Assembly (NCBI RefSeq): GCF_008365275.1
Contig: NZ_CP043504.1
Coordinates: forward strand, 992,001-1,056,000
DNA length: 64,000 bases
Reading direction: 5' to 3'
Source of the DNA: Protaetiibacter larvae
GTDB lineage: Bacteria > Actinomycetota > Actinomycetes > Actinomycetales > Microbacteriaceae
Below the pieces are notes generated by a model. The model had not been told where the DNA came from, ran no database searches, and worked only from the letters and a program-made list of their open reading frames with translations. The number at the start of each line of letters is the position of its first letter. The first letter of the stretch is position 1. A program made the translations under genes and the position numbers. This document shows positions 53,901-63,480 of this stretch, one piece after another.

Positions 53901-55414
53901 CGAGCATCGTCCCGGATCTCGCGACGTACACGGTCTGGTTCCTCACCGGCAGCCAGTCGCTCTACGGCGAGGACACGCTGCGGCAGGTGGCCGAGCAGTC
54001 GCAGCAGGTGGCCCGCGCGCTCGGCGCGTCGAGCGACGTCCCCGTGACGGTCGAGTGGAAGCCCGTGCTCACGAGCTCCGACGCGATCCGCCGGGTCGCG
54101 CTCGAGGCGAACCTCGACGACTCGGTCATCGGCCTCGTCGCCTGGATGCACACCTTCAGTCCCGCGAAGATGTGGATCGCGGGACTCGACGCCCTGCAGA
54201 AGCCCCTGCTGCACCTGCACACCCAGGCGAACGTGACCCTGCCGTGGGGTGAGATCGACCCGGACTTCATGAACCTCAATCAGGCGGCGCACGGGGATCG
54301 CGAGTTCGGCTACCTGGAGACCCGGCTCGGCGTTCCGCGCACGACCGTCGTGGGACACGTCTCGGACCCGGCCGTCACCTCCCGGGTCGGCACCTGGACG
54401 CGCGCCGCCGCGGGACGCGCCGCATCCCGCTCGATGAGGCTCGCGCGCTTCGGCGACAACATGCGCTACGTGGCCGTCACGGAGGGCGACAAGACCGAGG
54501 CCGAGCTGCGTTTCGGCGTGCAGGTGAACACCTGGGGCGTGAACGAGCTGGCGGAGGAGGTGGAGGCCGCGACGCCGTCGCAGGTCGACGCGCTCGTCGA
54601 GGAGTACGCCGCGAGCTACGACGTCGCCCCCGAGCTGCTCCCGGGCGGCGAGCGGCACGCCTCACTGCGGGATGGCGCCGCGATCGAGGCGGGGCTGCGG
54701 ACCTTCCTCGAGCGGGGCGGGTTCTCGGCGTTCACGACCTCCTTCGAGGACCTCGGCGCCCTGCGTCAGCTGCCGGGTCTCGCCGTGCAGCGACTGATGG
54801 CCGACGGCTACGGCTTCGGGGCGGAGGGCGACTGGAAGACCGCCGTGCTCGTGCGGATCGCCGCGGTGATGGGTGCGGGGCTGCCGGGCGGCGCGAGCCT
54901 CATGGAGGACTACACCTACCATCTGGAGCCGGGGGCCGAGCTCATCCTCGGCGCCCACATGCTCGAGGTGGCGCCCACGCTCTCGAGCGCCCGGCCGCGA
55001 CTCGAGGTGCATCCGCTCGGGATCGGCGGCAAGGACGACCCGGTGCGGCTCGTGTTCACGGCCGACCCGGGGCCTGCGCTCGTCGTCGCGCTGTCGGATC
55101 TGCGCGACCGCTTCCGGCTGGTGGCGAACGTCGTGGAGAACGTGCCGCTGCCCGAGCCCATGCCGAAGCTGCCCGTGGGGCACGCGGTGTGGCGGCCGGC
55201 GCCCGATTTCCGCACCTCGGCGACCGCGTGGCTCACCGCGGGGGGCGCCCATCACACGGTCATGACGACGCAGCTGGGGGTGGAGGCGTTCCGCGACTTC
55301 GCGCGGATGAGCGGCGTCGAGCTGCTCGTGATCGACGAGTCGACGACGCTGCACGGCTTCGAGCAGGAGCTGCGCGGCAACGCCGCGTACTTCCGGCTCG
55401 CGCAGGGGCTGTAG
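53897..55414 (+). CDS. araA: L-arabinose isomerase AraA
   Basis: 505 aa; L-arabinose to L-ribulose, first step of the pathway. [25 protein letters not shown] at the N-terminus, [55 protein letters not shown] and [15 protein letters not shown], the last two with metal-binding Glu residues. GTG overlaps the preceding stop by 4 nt and has AAGGAGT upstream, so it is translationally coupled to the fusion gene. No arabinose transporter lies nearby. Confidence 0.96.
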   Translation: MTSIVPDLATYTVWFLTGSQSLYGEDTLRQVAEQSQQVARALGASSDVPVTVEWKPVLTSSDAIRRVALEANLDDSVIGLVAWMHTFSPAKMWIAGLDALQKPLLHLHTQANVTLPWGEIDPDFMNLNQAAHGDREFGYLETRLGVPRTTVVGHVSDPAVTSRVGTWTRAAAGRAASRSMRLARFGDNMRYVAVTEGDKTEAELRFGVQVNTWGVNELAEEVEAATPSQVDALVEEYAASYDVAPELLPGGERHASLRDGAAIEAGLRTFLERGGFSAFTTSFEDLGALRQLPGLAVQRLMADGYGFGAEGDWKTAVLVRIAAVMGAGLPGGASLMEDYTYHLEPGAELILGAHMLEVAPTLSSARPRLEVHPLGIGGKDDPVRLVFTADPGPALVVALSDLRDRFRLVANVVENVPLPEPMPKLPVGHAVWRPAPDFRTSATAWLTAGGAHHTVMTTQLGVEAFRDFARMSGVELLVIDESTTLHGFEQELRGNAAYFRLAQGL

Positions 55415-55431
55415 CGGGCGCGCTCCCGGGG

Positions 55432-55884
55432 TCAGCGCGAGGGGAAGGTCTCGGTGACCTCGATGTTGACGCCCTTCGGCGCGCCCGTGAGGAAGCACGC
55501 CCGGCGCTGCCGGCCGGCCTCGAAGATGGGGGCGCGCGGGTCGCCGGGGCCGAGCTGCTGCACCATGGTGAGGTCGTCGGTGGCGAGGCAGAGGTGGTGG
55601 ATGCCTTCGCCGTGCTCCGCGAGCCACCGGCGGATGTCGGCGTTCGGGCTCACGGGCTCGACGAGCTGCACGAAGGCGTTGCCGGCGTCGAAGTAGACGA
55701 GGCGCGTGCCCGGCTCGGGCGCCTGCTCGTCGCCGACGAGGGGGAGTCCCAGCACGTCGCGGTAGTAGGGGATGTGCGCATCCGCGTTCCAGACGGCGAT
55801 GCCCACGTGGTCGAGCCGCGTGAAGAGCGGATGCGCGTGCGGCGCGAACATCGGCGACGTTTCGCGGGTGGGTGCGTCGGTCAT
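55432..55884 (-). CDS. VOC (glyoxalase) family protein, methylmalonyl-CoA epimerase-like
   Basis: 150 aa, two beta-alpha-beta-beta-beta modules. Metal ligand candidates: His in RLDHVGIAVWN, Glu in VQLVEPVSPNAD, His in GIHHLCLATDD, Glu in VNIEVTETF. The D-H-V-G-I-A-V start and compact length recall methylmalonyl-CoA epimerase, but no mutase is adjacent, so the reaction is uncertain. AAAGG upstream. Its 5' side faces operator site A. Confidence 0.8.
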   Translation of the reverse strand: MTDAPTRETSPMFAPHAHPLFTRLDHVGIAVWNADAHIPYYRDVLGLPLVGDEQAPEPGTRLVYFDAGNAFVQLVEPVSPNADIRRWLAEHGEGIHHLCLATDDLTMVQQLGPGDPRAPIFEAGRQRRACFLTGAPKGVNIEVTETFPSR

Positions 55885-55920
55885 GCGGGGCCTTTCCCTG
55901 ATCCTCCGTCGCAGCTTACA

Positions 55921-55932
55921 TCAACCGGTTGA
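55921..55932. promoter_or_regulatory. Operator site A, TCAACCGGTTGA
   Basis: Perfect 12-bp palindrome in the gap between the VOC gene and the dehydrogenase gene, about 90 bp before the latter. Likely bound by the GntR regulator at 61618. Confidence 0.75.
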
Positions 55933-56020
55933 CCAATTTGGGTATGCTCGCTACTGTTCAGGGACACCCGCACGGGAGCAACGCAGTCACCGCCAATGGC
56001 GACGGAAAGGAACACCCCGC

Positions 56021-57124
56021 ATGAGCCACTACGACCTCGCCGTGGTCGGAGGAGACGGAATCGGTCCGGAGATCACCCGCGAGACGATCCGCGTGGTCCG
56101 GGCGGCGGCGGACACCGTCGGCATCGCGCTCGACACCGTCGACCTCGACGCGAGCGCCGTCCGCTGGATGCGCACCGGCGTGGCCCTCCCCGACGACCAG
56201 CTCGCGGCGTGCCTCGCCGCGGATGCGGTGTATCTGGGGGCCATCGGCCTTCCCGAGGCCCGGCACCCCGACGGCCGCGAGGTGAACGGCGACGTCATCC
56301 TCGGCCTCCGCACCGGCCTCGACCTCTACGCGGGGCTGCGCCCGGCGCGCTCCTTCGCGGGCGTACCGAAGGTGCTGACCACCGCCGCCGACATCGACTA
56401 CGTGGTGGTCCGCGAGAACGTCGAGGGCATGTTCGCCTCGCGCCTCGGCGGCGCCCGGGTGGGCGACGCGGTCGTCACCGACACGCTGATCATCACGCGC
56501 TACGGCACCGAGCGCGTCGTGCGCCGCGCCTTCGAGCTCGCCCGCACCCGCCATCTGCGCACCCCCGACCGCCCCGCGCGCGTCACCTGCGTCGACAAGT
56601 CGAACGCCTTCGCGAGCTACGCCTTCTTCCGCGCGGTGTTCGACGACGTGGCCGCGGAGTACCCGGACGTCGAGCGCGACTACGCCTACATCGATGCGAT
56701 GACCACCTACCAGGTGCAGCGCCCCGAGCGCTTCGACGTGGTGGTCACCGAGAACCTGTTCGGCGACATCATCTCCGACCTCGCCGGAGCCACCGTGGGC
56801 GGACTCGGCCTCGCCCCGAGCGCCGACGTCGGCGACGAGCACGGCATGTTCCAGTCGGCGCACGGCTCCGCCCCCGACATCGCCGGCCTCGGCATCGCGA
56901 ACCCGACGGCGGCGATCCTCTCCGGCGCCCTCATGCTCAGCTGGCTCGGCGCCCAGCACGACGACGCCGCGGCGCTCGCCGCGGGTGAGCGCGTGGAGCG
57001 CGCGATCGCGAGCGTGCTCGCCGATCCGGCGCTGCGCACCCCCGACCTCGGCGGCCCCCAGACGACGGAGGGCTTCGGCGACGCCGTGCTCCGCGCCGTC
57101 GAAGCGGACGCGGCCGCCGCCTAA
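56021..57124 (+). CDS. Isocitrate/isopropylmalate dehydrogenase family enzyme (tartrate-dehydrogenase-like)
   Basis: 367 aa beta-decarboxylating dehydrogenase. VVGGDGIGPEITRE at the NAD site, DLYAGLRPARSFAG with substrate Arg residues, VVVRENVEGMFASRLGG, catalytic Lys in CVDKSNAF, metal Asp residues in NLFGDIISDLAGATVGGLGLAPSADVG, and SAHGSAPDIAGLGIANPTAAILS. Surroundings (sugar transport and isomerase genes, no leuBCD) favour a hydroxy-acid such as tartrate, malate or a sugar-acid product over leucine synthesis. ATG with GGAAAGGA upstream. First gene of the 56-59 kb operon. Confidence 0.88.
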   Translation: MSHYDLAVVGGDGIGPEITRETIRVVRAAADTVGIALDTVDLDASAVRWMRTGVALPDDQLAACLAADAVYLGAIGLPEARHPDGREVNGDVILGLRTGLDLYAGLRPARSFAGVPKVLTTAADIDYVVVRENVEGMFASRLGGARVGDAVVTDTLIITRYGTERVVRRAFELARTRHLRTPDRPARVTCVDKSNAFASYAFFRAVFDDVAAEYPDVERDYAYIDAMTTYQVQRPERFDVVVTENLFGDIISDLAGATVGGLGLAPSADVGDEHGMFQSAHGSAPDIAGLGIANPTAAILSGALMLSWLGAQHDDAAALAAGERVERAIASVLADPALRTPDLGGPQTTEGFGDAVLRAVEADAAAA

Positions 57125-57185
57125 TCCGGCGCGGCGTGGTCGGGACGGCCCGGCCGCGCCGCGTCCTTCATCCAGGAGGACAGAC

Positions 57186-58175
57186 ATGAGTGGAACCGAC
57201 GAGATCGAGCTCGGCGAGGTCACCGGCGGAGCGTATTCCTCGGCCGACTGGCCCATCGCCGCCGGCATGCTCCAATTCGCGGGCATCAACCGCGACGGCG
57301 GCCCGATCCTCGAGGCGCCGCCCGCGCAGTGGCGTTCGATCCTCTCGCCGGTGGCGTACGAGGGCTTCACGGCGCTCGAGCTCGGCAACCGCTGGTTCGA
57401 TCTCACGCTCGCGGGCGAGGAATCCCGGTCCGCCCTGCGCGAGGTGCTCGACGAGCTCGGGCTCGATGTGCCCGGCTACATCGTCGCCGGGCGCCCGATC
57501 ACGGATGCGGCCCGCACCGCCGAGAACCTGCGCTACACGCACGAGTCGATCGACGCGGCGGCCGCATTCGGCGCCCGTGTGCTGTGCATCGGCCTCCACC
57601 CCTTCTCGGCACGCCGCCCGGGTGCTCCGCTGTGGTTCTGGACCGAGCAGGACAACGTCTACGACGACGACCCCGCGATCTACGCCGAGCTCGTCTCGAT
57701 GCTCCGAGAGCTCGGCCGGCACTCGGCGGACGTCGGCATCGAGCTCTCGGTCGAGCTGTATCCCGGCACCGCGGTCGGCACGGCCGCGCGCGCCGTGCAG
57801 CTCATCTCCGACATCGACCTGCCCTCGGTGGGCCTCAACCCCGACCTCGGCAACTACGTGCGGGTGCAGGGACCGATCGAGGACTGGCAGGACGTCGTGG
57901 TGGCCACGCTGCCGCTCGCCAACTATTGGCACGTCAAGAACTACTCGCGCACCGAGGACCCCTTCGCGGGAACCGCGACGACCGTGCCGTCCGGTCTCGA
58001 CGTGGGTGTCGTCGACTACCGCAAGGCGCTGCGCTTCGCGCTCGCCCGCGGATTCTCGGGCACCATCGTTACGGAGCACTACGGCGGCGACGGCATCGCC
58101 GTGTCGGCGGCCAACCGCGACTACCTCCGGCGGCTGCTCGCGGCGATCCTGGAGGAGCCGCTGCCCCGCGCATGA
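57186..58175 (+). CDS. Sugar phosphate isomerase/epimerase family (AP-endonuclease-2-like TIM barrel)
   Basis: 329 aa. Xylose-isomerase-like barrel: YEGFTALELGNRWFDL at the N-terminus, VLCIGLHPF, VGIELSVELYPGTAVG (metal Glu), VGLNPDLGNYVRVQG (metal Asp region), NYWHVKNYSR (His-x-Lys) and TIVTEHYGGDG (Glu-His). Likely isomerises or epimerises a ketose or sugar acid. Strong ribosome site CAGGAGGA. It overlaps the next gene by 4 nt. Confidence 0.85.
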   Translation: MSGTDEIELGEVTGGAYSSADWPIAAGMLQFAGINRDGGPILEAPPAQWRSILSPVAYEGFTALELGNRWFDLTLAGEESRSALREVLDELGLDVPGYIVAGRPITDAARTAENLRYTHESIDAAAAFGARVLCIGLHPFSARRPGAPLWFWTEQDNVYDDDPAIYAELVSMLRELGRHSADVGIELSVELYPGTAVGTAARAVQLISDIDLPSVGLNPDLGNYVRVQGPIEDWQDVVVATLPLANYWHVKNYSRTEDPFAGTATTVPSGLDVGVVDYRKALRFALARGFSGTIVTEHYGGDGIAVSAANRDYLRRLLAAILEEPLPRA

Positions 58176-59089
58176 CCGGGGTCCTCACGGGCTTCGCGAT
58201 CATCGGGACGATCATCGCGGCGGGATACCTGCTGAGCCGTCTCGGGGTCATCGGCCCCGACGCCGGCCCGACTCTCAGTCGGCTGTCGTTCTTCATCCTC
58301 AACCCGAGCCTGCTCCTCACGGTGCTGGCCACGTCGGATGTGCACACGCTGCTGTCGTCGGTGTTCGTCGTCTCGGCGATCGACGCGCTGTTCGCGTTCG
58401 CGCTCTACATCGTGATCGCACGGCTGGTCCTGCGACGCGCAGGGGCGGATGCGGTGCTCGGCGGGACGGCGGCCAGCTACGTCAACGCGGGCAACATCGG
58501 CCTGCCGATCGCGGCGTACGTGCTCGGGGATCCCGCCTACTCGGCGCCCGTGCTGCTGTTCCAGCTCGTCGTCTTCGCCCCGATCGTGCTCACCTCGCTC
58601 GATGTGCTCGCCTCGGGGCACACCTCCGTCTGGCGGGTGATCTGGCGCCCGCTCGTCAATCCGCTGCTCATCGCGTCGGGCATCGGCGTCACGATCGCGC
58701 TGACCGGATGGGAGGCGCCGGCGCCGCTGCTGCAGCCCTTCGAGATCCTGGGAGGCGCCGCGGTGCCCGCGGTGCTCCTGGCGTTCGGCATGTCGTTGCA
58801 CGGGCAGCGCCCCTTCCAGGCGCACGGCGGGCTCGCCGACATCGTGCTGGCGAGCGTCGTGAAACTGCTCGTGATGCCCGTGCTGGTGTTCCTGCTCGCG
58901 CGGTACGCCTTCGGCATGGAGGGCGATGTGCTGTTCGCGGTGACCGTGCTCGCGGCGCTTCCGAGCGCGCAGAACGTGTTCACCTACGCCCAGCGCTATG
59001 AGCGCTCGGTGCCCGTCGTCCGGGACACCGTGCTCGTGACGACCGTGCTCTCGGTACCGGTGATCGTCGTCATCGCGCTGTTCCGATGA
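58172..59089 (+). CDS. AEC family (auxin-efflux-carrier-like) transporter
   Basis: 305 aa with about ten transmembrane helices in two halves. Start LTGFAIIGTIIAAGYLLSRLGVI; the conserved NAGNIGLPIAAYVLGDP in the first half and LAALPSAQNVFTYAQRYE in the second half match AEC carriers. Members move organic acids such as malate or malonate. Coupled by ATGA overlap to the isomerase gene. Confidence 0.9.
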   Translation: MTGVLTGFAIIGTIIAAGYLLSRLGVIGPDAGPTLSRLSFFILNPSLLLTVLATSDVHTLLSSVFVVSAIDALFAFALYIVIARLVLRRAGADAVLGGTAASYVNAGNIGLPIAAYVLGDPAYSAPVLLFQLVVFAPIVLTSLDVLASGHTSVWRVIWRPLVNPLLIASGIGVTIALTGWEAPAPLLQPFEILGGAAVPAVLLAFGMSLHGQRPFQAHGGLADIVLASVVKLLVMPVLVFLLARYAFGMEGDVLFAVTVLAALPSAQNVFTYAQRYERSVPVVRDTVLVTTVLSVPVIVVIALFR

Positions 59090-59109
59090 CGAGCCGAGAT
59101 CAAAACCGG

Positions 59110-59121
59110 TCAACCGGTTGA
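59110..59121. promoter_or_regulatory. Operator site B, TCAACCGGTTGA
   Basis: Perfect palindrome, extended to GTCAACCGGTTGAC (59109-59122), 78 bp before the MFS gene. Confidence 0.75.
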
Positions 59122-59198
59122 CTTATCTCGACGATCGGGACAGGCTGGGTGCACCTTCGGGGAAAACCACCCACCCGTGCAGCAAGACAGGAGTCAAT

Positions 59199-60578
59199 GT
59201 GGACACCACAGCCCCCGGGCGCGTCGTCAGCGCCGTCGAGAAATCGGCGGTGCGCAAGATCCTGATCAGGATCGTTCCGTTCGTCGCCCTGATGTTCTTC
59301 ATCAACTATCTCGACCGCGTGGCGATCAGCTTCGCGGGCCCCAACGGCCTGAACGACGACCTGAGCCTCACCGCGGCCCAGTTCGGCTTCGCCTCGGGCA
59401 TCTTCTCGCTCGGCTACATCCTGCTCGAGGTGCCGTCGAACATCGCGCTCAACCGATTCGGAGCACGCCGCTGGCTCGCGCGCATCATGGTCAGCTGGGG
59501 CATCGTCGCGCTGCTGCTCGCCTTCGTGCAGAACTTCGAGCAGCTCGCCGGCCTGCGGTTCCTGCTGGGCGTCGCCGAGGCCGGCTTCTTCCCGGGCGCG
59601 GTGCTCTTCCTCAGCCGGTGGGCGCCGCCGCAGCACCGCAACAAGGTGCTCGCGCTGTTCTACGTCGCGCAGCCGCTGACCAACGTGCTCGGCGGCCCGC
59701 TGGCCGGCCAGCTGATCCAGGCGCACGGCCTCTTCGGGCTCGAGGGATGGCGCGTGATGTTCATCGGCGTCGCGATCCCCGCGATCGTCGTGGGAATCAT
59801 CGCCTGGTTCTACCTGCGTGACAAGCCGAGCGACGCCAAGTGGTTGACGCGCGACGAGCAGCAGTGGCTCGAGGCCTCGCTCGCCGCCGAGAAGTCGGCC
59901 GTCGACGACCACAGCACGGTGCGCCCCCGCCTCTGGGACGCGTTCAAGAGCGGTCGGGTCTGGGTGCTCGCGTTCGTCTACTTCGGGATCACCTACGGCT
60001 TCTACGTGGTCGCCTACTTCCTCCCGACGATCATCGCCGGCTTCCAGGAGACCTACGGCTTCGCGACCAACCCGCTGCAGCAGGGTGTCATCTCGGGTGC
60101 GGTCTACCTGCCCGCCGCCATCGTGCTGCTGCTGTGGGCGCGCGATGCCGCCAAGCGCGGCGTGCGCCTGTGGCACGTCGGTGCGCCGATCCTCCTCGGT
60201 GTGGTCGGCAACATCGGTGCGCTGCTCGCGGGCAGCCCCGTCGTGGCCCTCGTGTTCGTGGCGCTCGTGCCGATCGCGATCTTCGCGGCGAACCCGAACT
60301 TCTGGACGCTCCCCAGCCGCTTCCTCACGGGTGCGGCAGCCGCGGTGGGCTTCGCGCTCATCAACACGGTGGGCAACATCGCGGGCTTCGTGGCGCCGCT
60401 CGTGACCGGTGCGCTCGCCGACGCGACGGGGGCGTACCAGATCCCGCTGCTGATCCCCGGCATCCTCATGCTCCTCGCGGCGATCCTCGTGGGCCTCCTC
60501 GGCCGCGCCGACCGTCTCAAGAACGTGGGCCTCCGGGCGGCGCAGTCCGCGGGCGACGAGGTGCTCGAGAAGAGCTGA
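59199..60578 (+). CDS. MFS transporter, anion:cation symporter (tartrate/phthalate-type)
   Basis: 459 aa, 12 helices. NYLDRVAISFAGPNGLNDDLSLTAAQFGFASGIFSLGYILLEVPSN is the signature region of the ACS family (TtuB, ExuT, GudP relatives), importers of sugar acids and dicarboxylates. RFLLGVAEAGFFPGAVLFLSRW is the helix-4 motif. GTG at 59199 with AGGAG six bases upstream. Controlled by operator site B, so probably the importer of the cluster's substrate. Confidence 0.92.
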   Translation: MDTTAPGRVVSAVEKSAVRKILIRIVPFVALMFFINYLDRVAISFAGPNGLNDDLSLTAAQFGFASGIFSLGYILLEVPSNIALNRFGARRWLARIMVSWGIVALLLAFVQNFEQLAGLRFLLGVAEAGFFPGAVLFLSRWAPPQHRNKVLALFYVAQPLTNVLGGPLAGQLIQAHGLFGLEGWRVMFIGVAIPAIVVGIIAWFYLRDKPSDAKWLTRDEQQWLEASLAAEKSAVDDHSTVRPRLWDAFKSGRVWVLAFVYFGITYGFYVVAYFLPTIIAGFQETYGFATNPLQQGVISGAVYLPAAIVLLLWARDAAKRGVRLWHVGAPILLGVVGNIGALLAGSPVVALVFVALVPIAIFAANPNFWTLPSRFLTGAAAAVGFALINTVGNIAGFVAPLVTGALADATGAYQIPLLIPGILMLLAAILVGLLGRADRLKNVGLRAAQSAGDEVLEKS

Positions 60579-60600
60579 GCAGCCCATCAGCCGCATGCAG

Positions 60601-60634
60601 AAGGGGCCGCCTCCCTCCCGGGAGACGGCCCCTT
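60601..60634. terminator. Bidirectional terminator
   Basis: AAGGGGCCG (60601-60609) pairs with CGGCCCCTT (60626-60634) around an inner CTCCC/GGGAG stem. It serves the convergent MFS and SDR genes. Confidence 0.85.
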
Positions 60635-60653
60635 CCTGCTGCGGCTGCCGGCG

Positions 60654-61469
60654 TCAGGATCCGAGGTCCCAACCTCCCTCGATGCCGGACCGCTCGTAGG
60701 CGAGGCGGGGTCGCTGGGTCGCGAGCTTCCCGCCGCTGACGTCGATCAGGGTGCCGGTGATGTACGACGCGAGGTCGCTCGCGAGGAACAGCGTGAGATG
60801 GGCGACCTCCTGCGCATCGCCCCAGCGGCGGAGGGTGAGCGTGTCGAGGTAGCGGCTCTGCTCCTGCGGATCCATGTCGCCGAATCGCCCCAGCGCCGTC
60901 GGGATCATCCCGGGCGCGTAGGCGTTGACCGTGATGTCCCAGGGGCCGAGCTCGCCGGCCAGCACGCGGGTGAACTGCGTGACGGCGGACTTCGACGCGG
61001 CGTACAGCCCGCCGCCGACGAGCGGCACGATCGCGGCGAACGAGGCCGAGTTGATGATCCTGCCGGAGCGCTGCCGTTTCATGGTCGGGATGACCGCCTG
61101 GCAGGTGTGCAGGATGCCCTTCACATTGACGTCGAACACGCGATCCCAGGTGGCGTCGTCGAGGTCCTCGACGGCGCCGTTGCCCGCGATGCCCGCGTTG
61201 TTGATGAGCACGTCGATGCGGCCGTACCGCTCGACGACCTCGGCCATGACCGCCCTCACCCCGGCGGCGTCGGTGACGTCGACCCGGCGCTGGATGCCCG
61301 TCCCGCCGAGAGCCTCGATCTCGGCTCCGACCGCTGCGAGATCGTCGGTTCCGACGTCGAGGGCGACGGTCGTCGCCCCTTCGCGCGCGAACGAGGTCAC
61401 GATCCCGGCTCCGATCCCCCTTCCCGCTCCCGTGACCACGACGACCTTGTCGGTGAAATCGATCAGCAT
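60654..61469 (-). CDS. SDR family oxidoreductase
   Basis: 271 aa classical short-chain dehydrogenase. VVVTGAGRGIGAGIV (nucleotide loop TGxxxGIG), LINNAGIAG (NNAG), catalytic Ser in RIINSASFAAIVPL, Tyr-x3-Lys in LYAASKSAVTQF, and TGTLIDVSGGK. Preference for NAD is hinted by the acidic residue in VALDVGTDD. Probably oxidises a sugar to its lactone in this cluster (inference). ATG with AAAGGACGG upstream. Divergent from the gntR gene. Confidence 0.92.
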   Translation of the reverse strand: MLIDFTDKVVVVTGAGRGIGAGIVTSFAREGATTVALDVGTDDLAAVGAEIEALGGTGIQRRVDVTDAAGVRAVMAEVVERYGRIDVLINNAGIAGNGAVEDLDDATWDRVFDVNVKGILHTCQAVIPTMKRQRSGRIINSASFAAIVPLVGGGLYAASKSAVTQFTRVLAGELGPWDITVNAYAPGMIPTALGRFGDMDPQEQSRYLDTLTLRRWGDAQEVAHLTLFLASDLASYITGTLIDVSGGKLATQRPRLAYERSGIEGGWDLGS

Positions 61470-61518
61470 TGCCCGTCCTTTCCTTGTGCCCCACGCTATC
61501 CTCGGGGGCAGAAAGTGG

Positions 61519-61530
61519 TCAACTGGTTGA
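61519..61530. promoter_or_regulatory. Operator site C, TCAACTGGTTGA
   Basis: One-base variant of the palindrome, 49 bp before the SDR gene and 87 bp before the regulator's own gene: autoregulation is likely. Confidence 0.7.
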
Positions 61531-61617
61531 TAGCGTTCCTGAGCCGGTCCACCGGTCGCCCGGCCGATCTGGCTAGGATCGGAGCCGCAGCACACGGTCG
61601 ACGAGCAAGGGGTATCC

Positions 61618-62358
61618 GTGACGGACAGCGATGGGCTCGCGAGCATGCTTGCCGACGGACTCGGCGTCGTTCCCCGCGAGTCGGTCGTCAGCTCGGTGGC
61701 GCGCAAGCTGCTCGACCAGCTGACCACGGGGCGCGTCCCTCCGGGAACCCGGCTGCCCTCCGAGCGGCAGTTGGCGGCGAGCCTCCAGGTGGGGCGCTCG
61801 GCCGTGCGTGAGGCGATCGCGGTGCTCGATGTGCTGGGGATCGTCGACATCCGTCCGGGTTCCGGCACCTACCTGCGCGGCAGCAGCTCCGACATGCTTC
61901 CCCGCACCATCAACTGGGGGCTCATGCTGGCGCAACCGCGCACCCATGACCTGGTGGAGATGCGCCAGTACCTCGAGATCCTCTCCGCGCGACTCGCCGC
62001 CGAGCGGGCGACCGACGAGGCGATCGCCCAGATCGAACAGCGCGTGCAGGAGATGAAGCGGGTCTCGGGCGACGTGTCCAAGTACGTCGACGCCGACGTG
62101 GCCTTCCACCTCGAGGTGGCGCACGCGGCCAACAACTCGGTGCTGAGCGACATCCTGCACAGCGTCCGCGAGCTGCTGCACGTCTGGGTCGAGCGCACGA
62201 GTCAGGATCGCTCCTCGGCGGCGGCGAGCGCGGAAGAGCATGCCACGGTCTACCGCGCGATCGCGAGCCGGGATCCCGATGCCGCCGAGGCGGCGATGCG
62301 CGAGCACATGGTCACCGCGAGCGCTCGATTGAGGGACTCGCTCGGCGAAGACGCCTGA
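61618..62358 (+). CDS. GntR-family regulator, FadR (FCD) subfamily
   Basis: 246 aa. Winged helix (about 20-88): SVARKLLDQLTTGRVPPGTRLPSERQLAASLQVGRSAVREAIAVLDVLGIV with the wing RPGSGTYL. The FCD effector domain (about 105-235) has MRQYLEILSARLAAERA and three metal-binding His candidates (FHLEVAHAANN, EEHATVYRAI, MREHMVTA). Expected to repress the cluster through TCAACCGGTTGA sites until a sugar-acid ligand binds. GTG start. Confidence 0.92.
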   Translation: MTDSDGLASMLADGLGVVPRESVVSSVARKLLDQLTTGRVPPGTRLPSERQLAASLQVGRSAVREAIAVLDVLGIVDIRPGSGTYLRGSSSDMLPRTINWGLMLAQPRTHDLVEMRQYLEILSARLAAERATDEAIAQIEQRVQEMKRVSGDVSKYVDADVAFHLEVAHAANNSVLSDILHSVRELLHVWVERTSQDRSSAAASAEEHATVYRAIASRDPDAAEAAMREHMVTASARLRDSLGEDA

Positions 62359-62368
62359 CGCGGTCGGC

Positions 62369-63424
62369 TCAGTCGGCTGCGCCGAGCGAGAGCTCGATCT
62401 CGATGCCGAGCGGGACGCGCTCGCCCGGCTCGATGAGCGGGAAGCGGCGTTCCCCCGGGGGGCCGCTGGGAAGCGTCGTCGAGGGTTCGAGGCCGACCGC
62501 GTAGTGCCCCGCGGTGTTCGCGGACTCCCAGTGCGTGACGGTGGGCATCACCTCGGCGTTCCACCCCACGCGCACGCCGCCCGCGCCGGCACCGTCGATG
62601 CGCGGGTTCCGCACCGACGCGGAGGCGCGGCCCGCGTCGTCCGCGGCCGCGATGTACAACCAGCTTCGCTCCGGGCGACCGCGTTCCGGGGCGGGGACGG
62701 TCGAGCCGTCGCCGACGCCGCGGCGCCGCACTCCGTCGATGAGCACCTGGGCGCCCGGTGCGAGGACCGGCCAGCCGACGTTCACGTGATAGAGCACGGC
62801 GAGGGGACTGCTCGCGTATCCCTCGTTCGTGACGGTGTCGTCGATCCGGATGGTGGTCGATCCGTAGGCGAGGCTCACGCGCCTGCGCAGGACGAGGTGC
62901 TCGCCGAAGAGCGACACCTGGGCGATCTCGCCCTCGACCACGGCCACGGGGCTGCCGTCCGGATCGAGCTGGACGCCGTAGCCGGTGAGGTGCGCGGGGG
63001 TGCCGCTGATGCGCCCGTGCTGGGGGAACTCGTCGATCGTGCGTGCGGCGTATCCGAATCGCTCCGCGGAACGCTCGCGCGGCGCGCCCACGTGATCGAG
63101 TCCGCAGGTCGTGAGCAGCCCGCCGAGGAAGGTGCGCTGCGGACCGAACCCGCGGTTCTCGACGTACCACGGGCCGACGATGCCCATGGGCGGCCGCCAC
63201 GCCACGGGAACCCCGTCGATGCGGGCCGCGGCGATGTCGAGGGCGCGATCGACCACGACCTCGAGCGACACGCGGTCGTTCTGCAGCAACGCGCTCCGCA
63301 CTCCGCGTTCGGGGCCGTCCGCGTGGGTCACGAGCTCGGCGGCCATGCTCTGGCGCGCCGCGCCGACCGCCGCGAACAGCTCGGAGGACGGGTGCAGTCG
63401 GGGGAGGTCGCTTCTCATCGTCAT
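62369..63424 (-). CDS. DUF4432 aldose-epimerase-like protein
   Basis: 351 aa, galactose-mutarotase-like beta sandwich. Blocks seen: VDRALDIAAARIDGVPVAWRPPMGIVGPWYVENRGFGPQRTFLGGLLTTCGLDHVG, YHVNVGWPVLAPGAQVLID, and the late MPTVTHWESANTAGHYAVGLEPSTT with the His/Glu pair of the family. Probably interconverts sugar anomers or isomers. ATG at 63424 has AAAGG upstream. Directly behind operator site D and divergent from the lactonase. Confidence 0.87.
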   Translation of the reverse strand: MTMRSDLPRLHPSSELFAAVGAARQSMAAELVTHADGPERGVRSALLQNDRVSLEVVVDRALDIAAARIDGVPVAWRPPMGIVGPWYVENRGFGPQRTFLGGLLTTCGLDHVGAPRERSAERFGYAARTIDEFPQHGRISGTPAHLTGYGVQLDPDGSPVAVVEGEIAQVSLFGEHLVLRRRVSLAYGSTTIRIDDTVTNEGYASSPLAVLYHVNVGWPVLAPGAQVLIDGVRRRGVGDGSTVPAPERGRPERSWLYIAAADDAGRASASVRNPRIDGAGAGGVRVGWNAEVMPTVTHWESANTAGHYAVGLEPSTTLPSGPPGERRFPLIEPGERVPLGIEIELSLGAAD

Positions 63425-63447
63425 CGAGCCTTTCCGAAGGTAATATA

Positions 63448-63459
63448 GCAACCGGTTGA
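63448..63459. promoter_or_regulatory. Operator site D, GCAACCGGTTGA
   Basis: One-base variant of the palindrome, 24 bp before the DUF4432 gene and 22 bp before the lactonase gene, followed by CC as in site A. Confidence 0.7.
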
Positions 63460-63480
63460 CCAATCAAGGATGAGGGTGCC

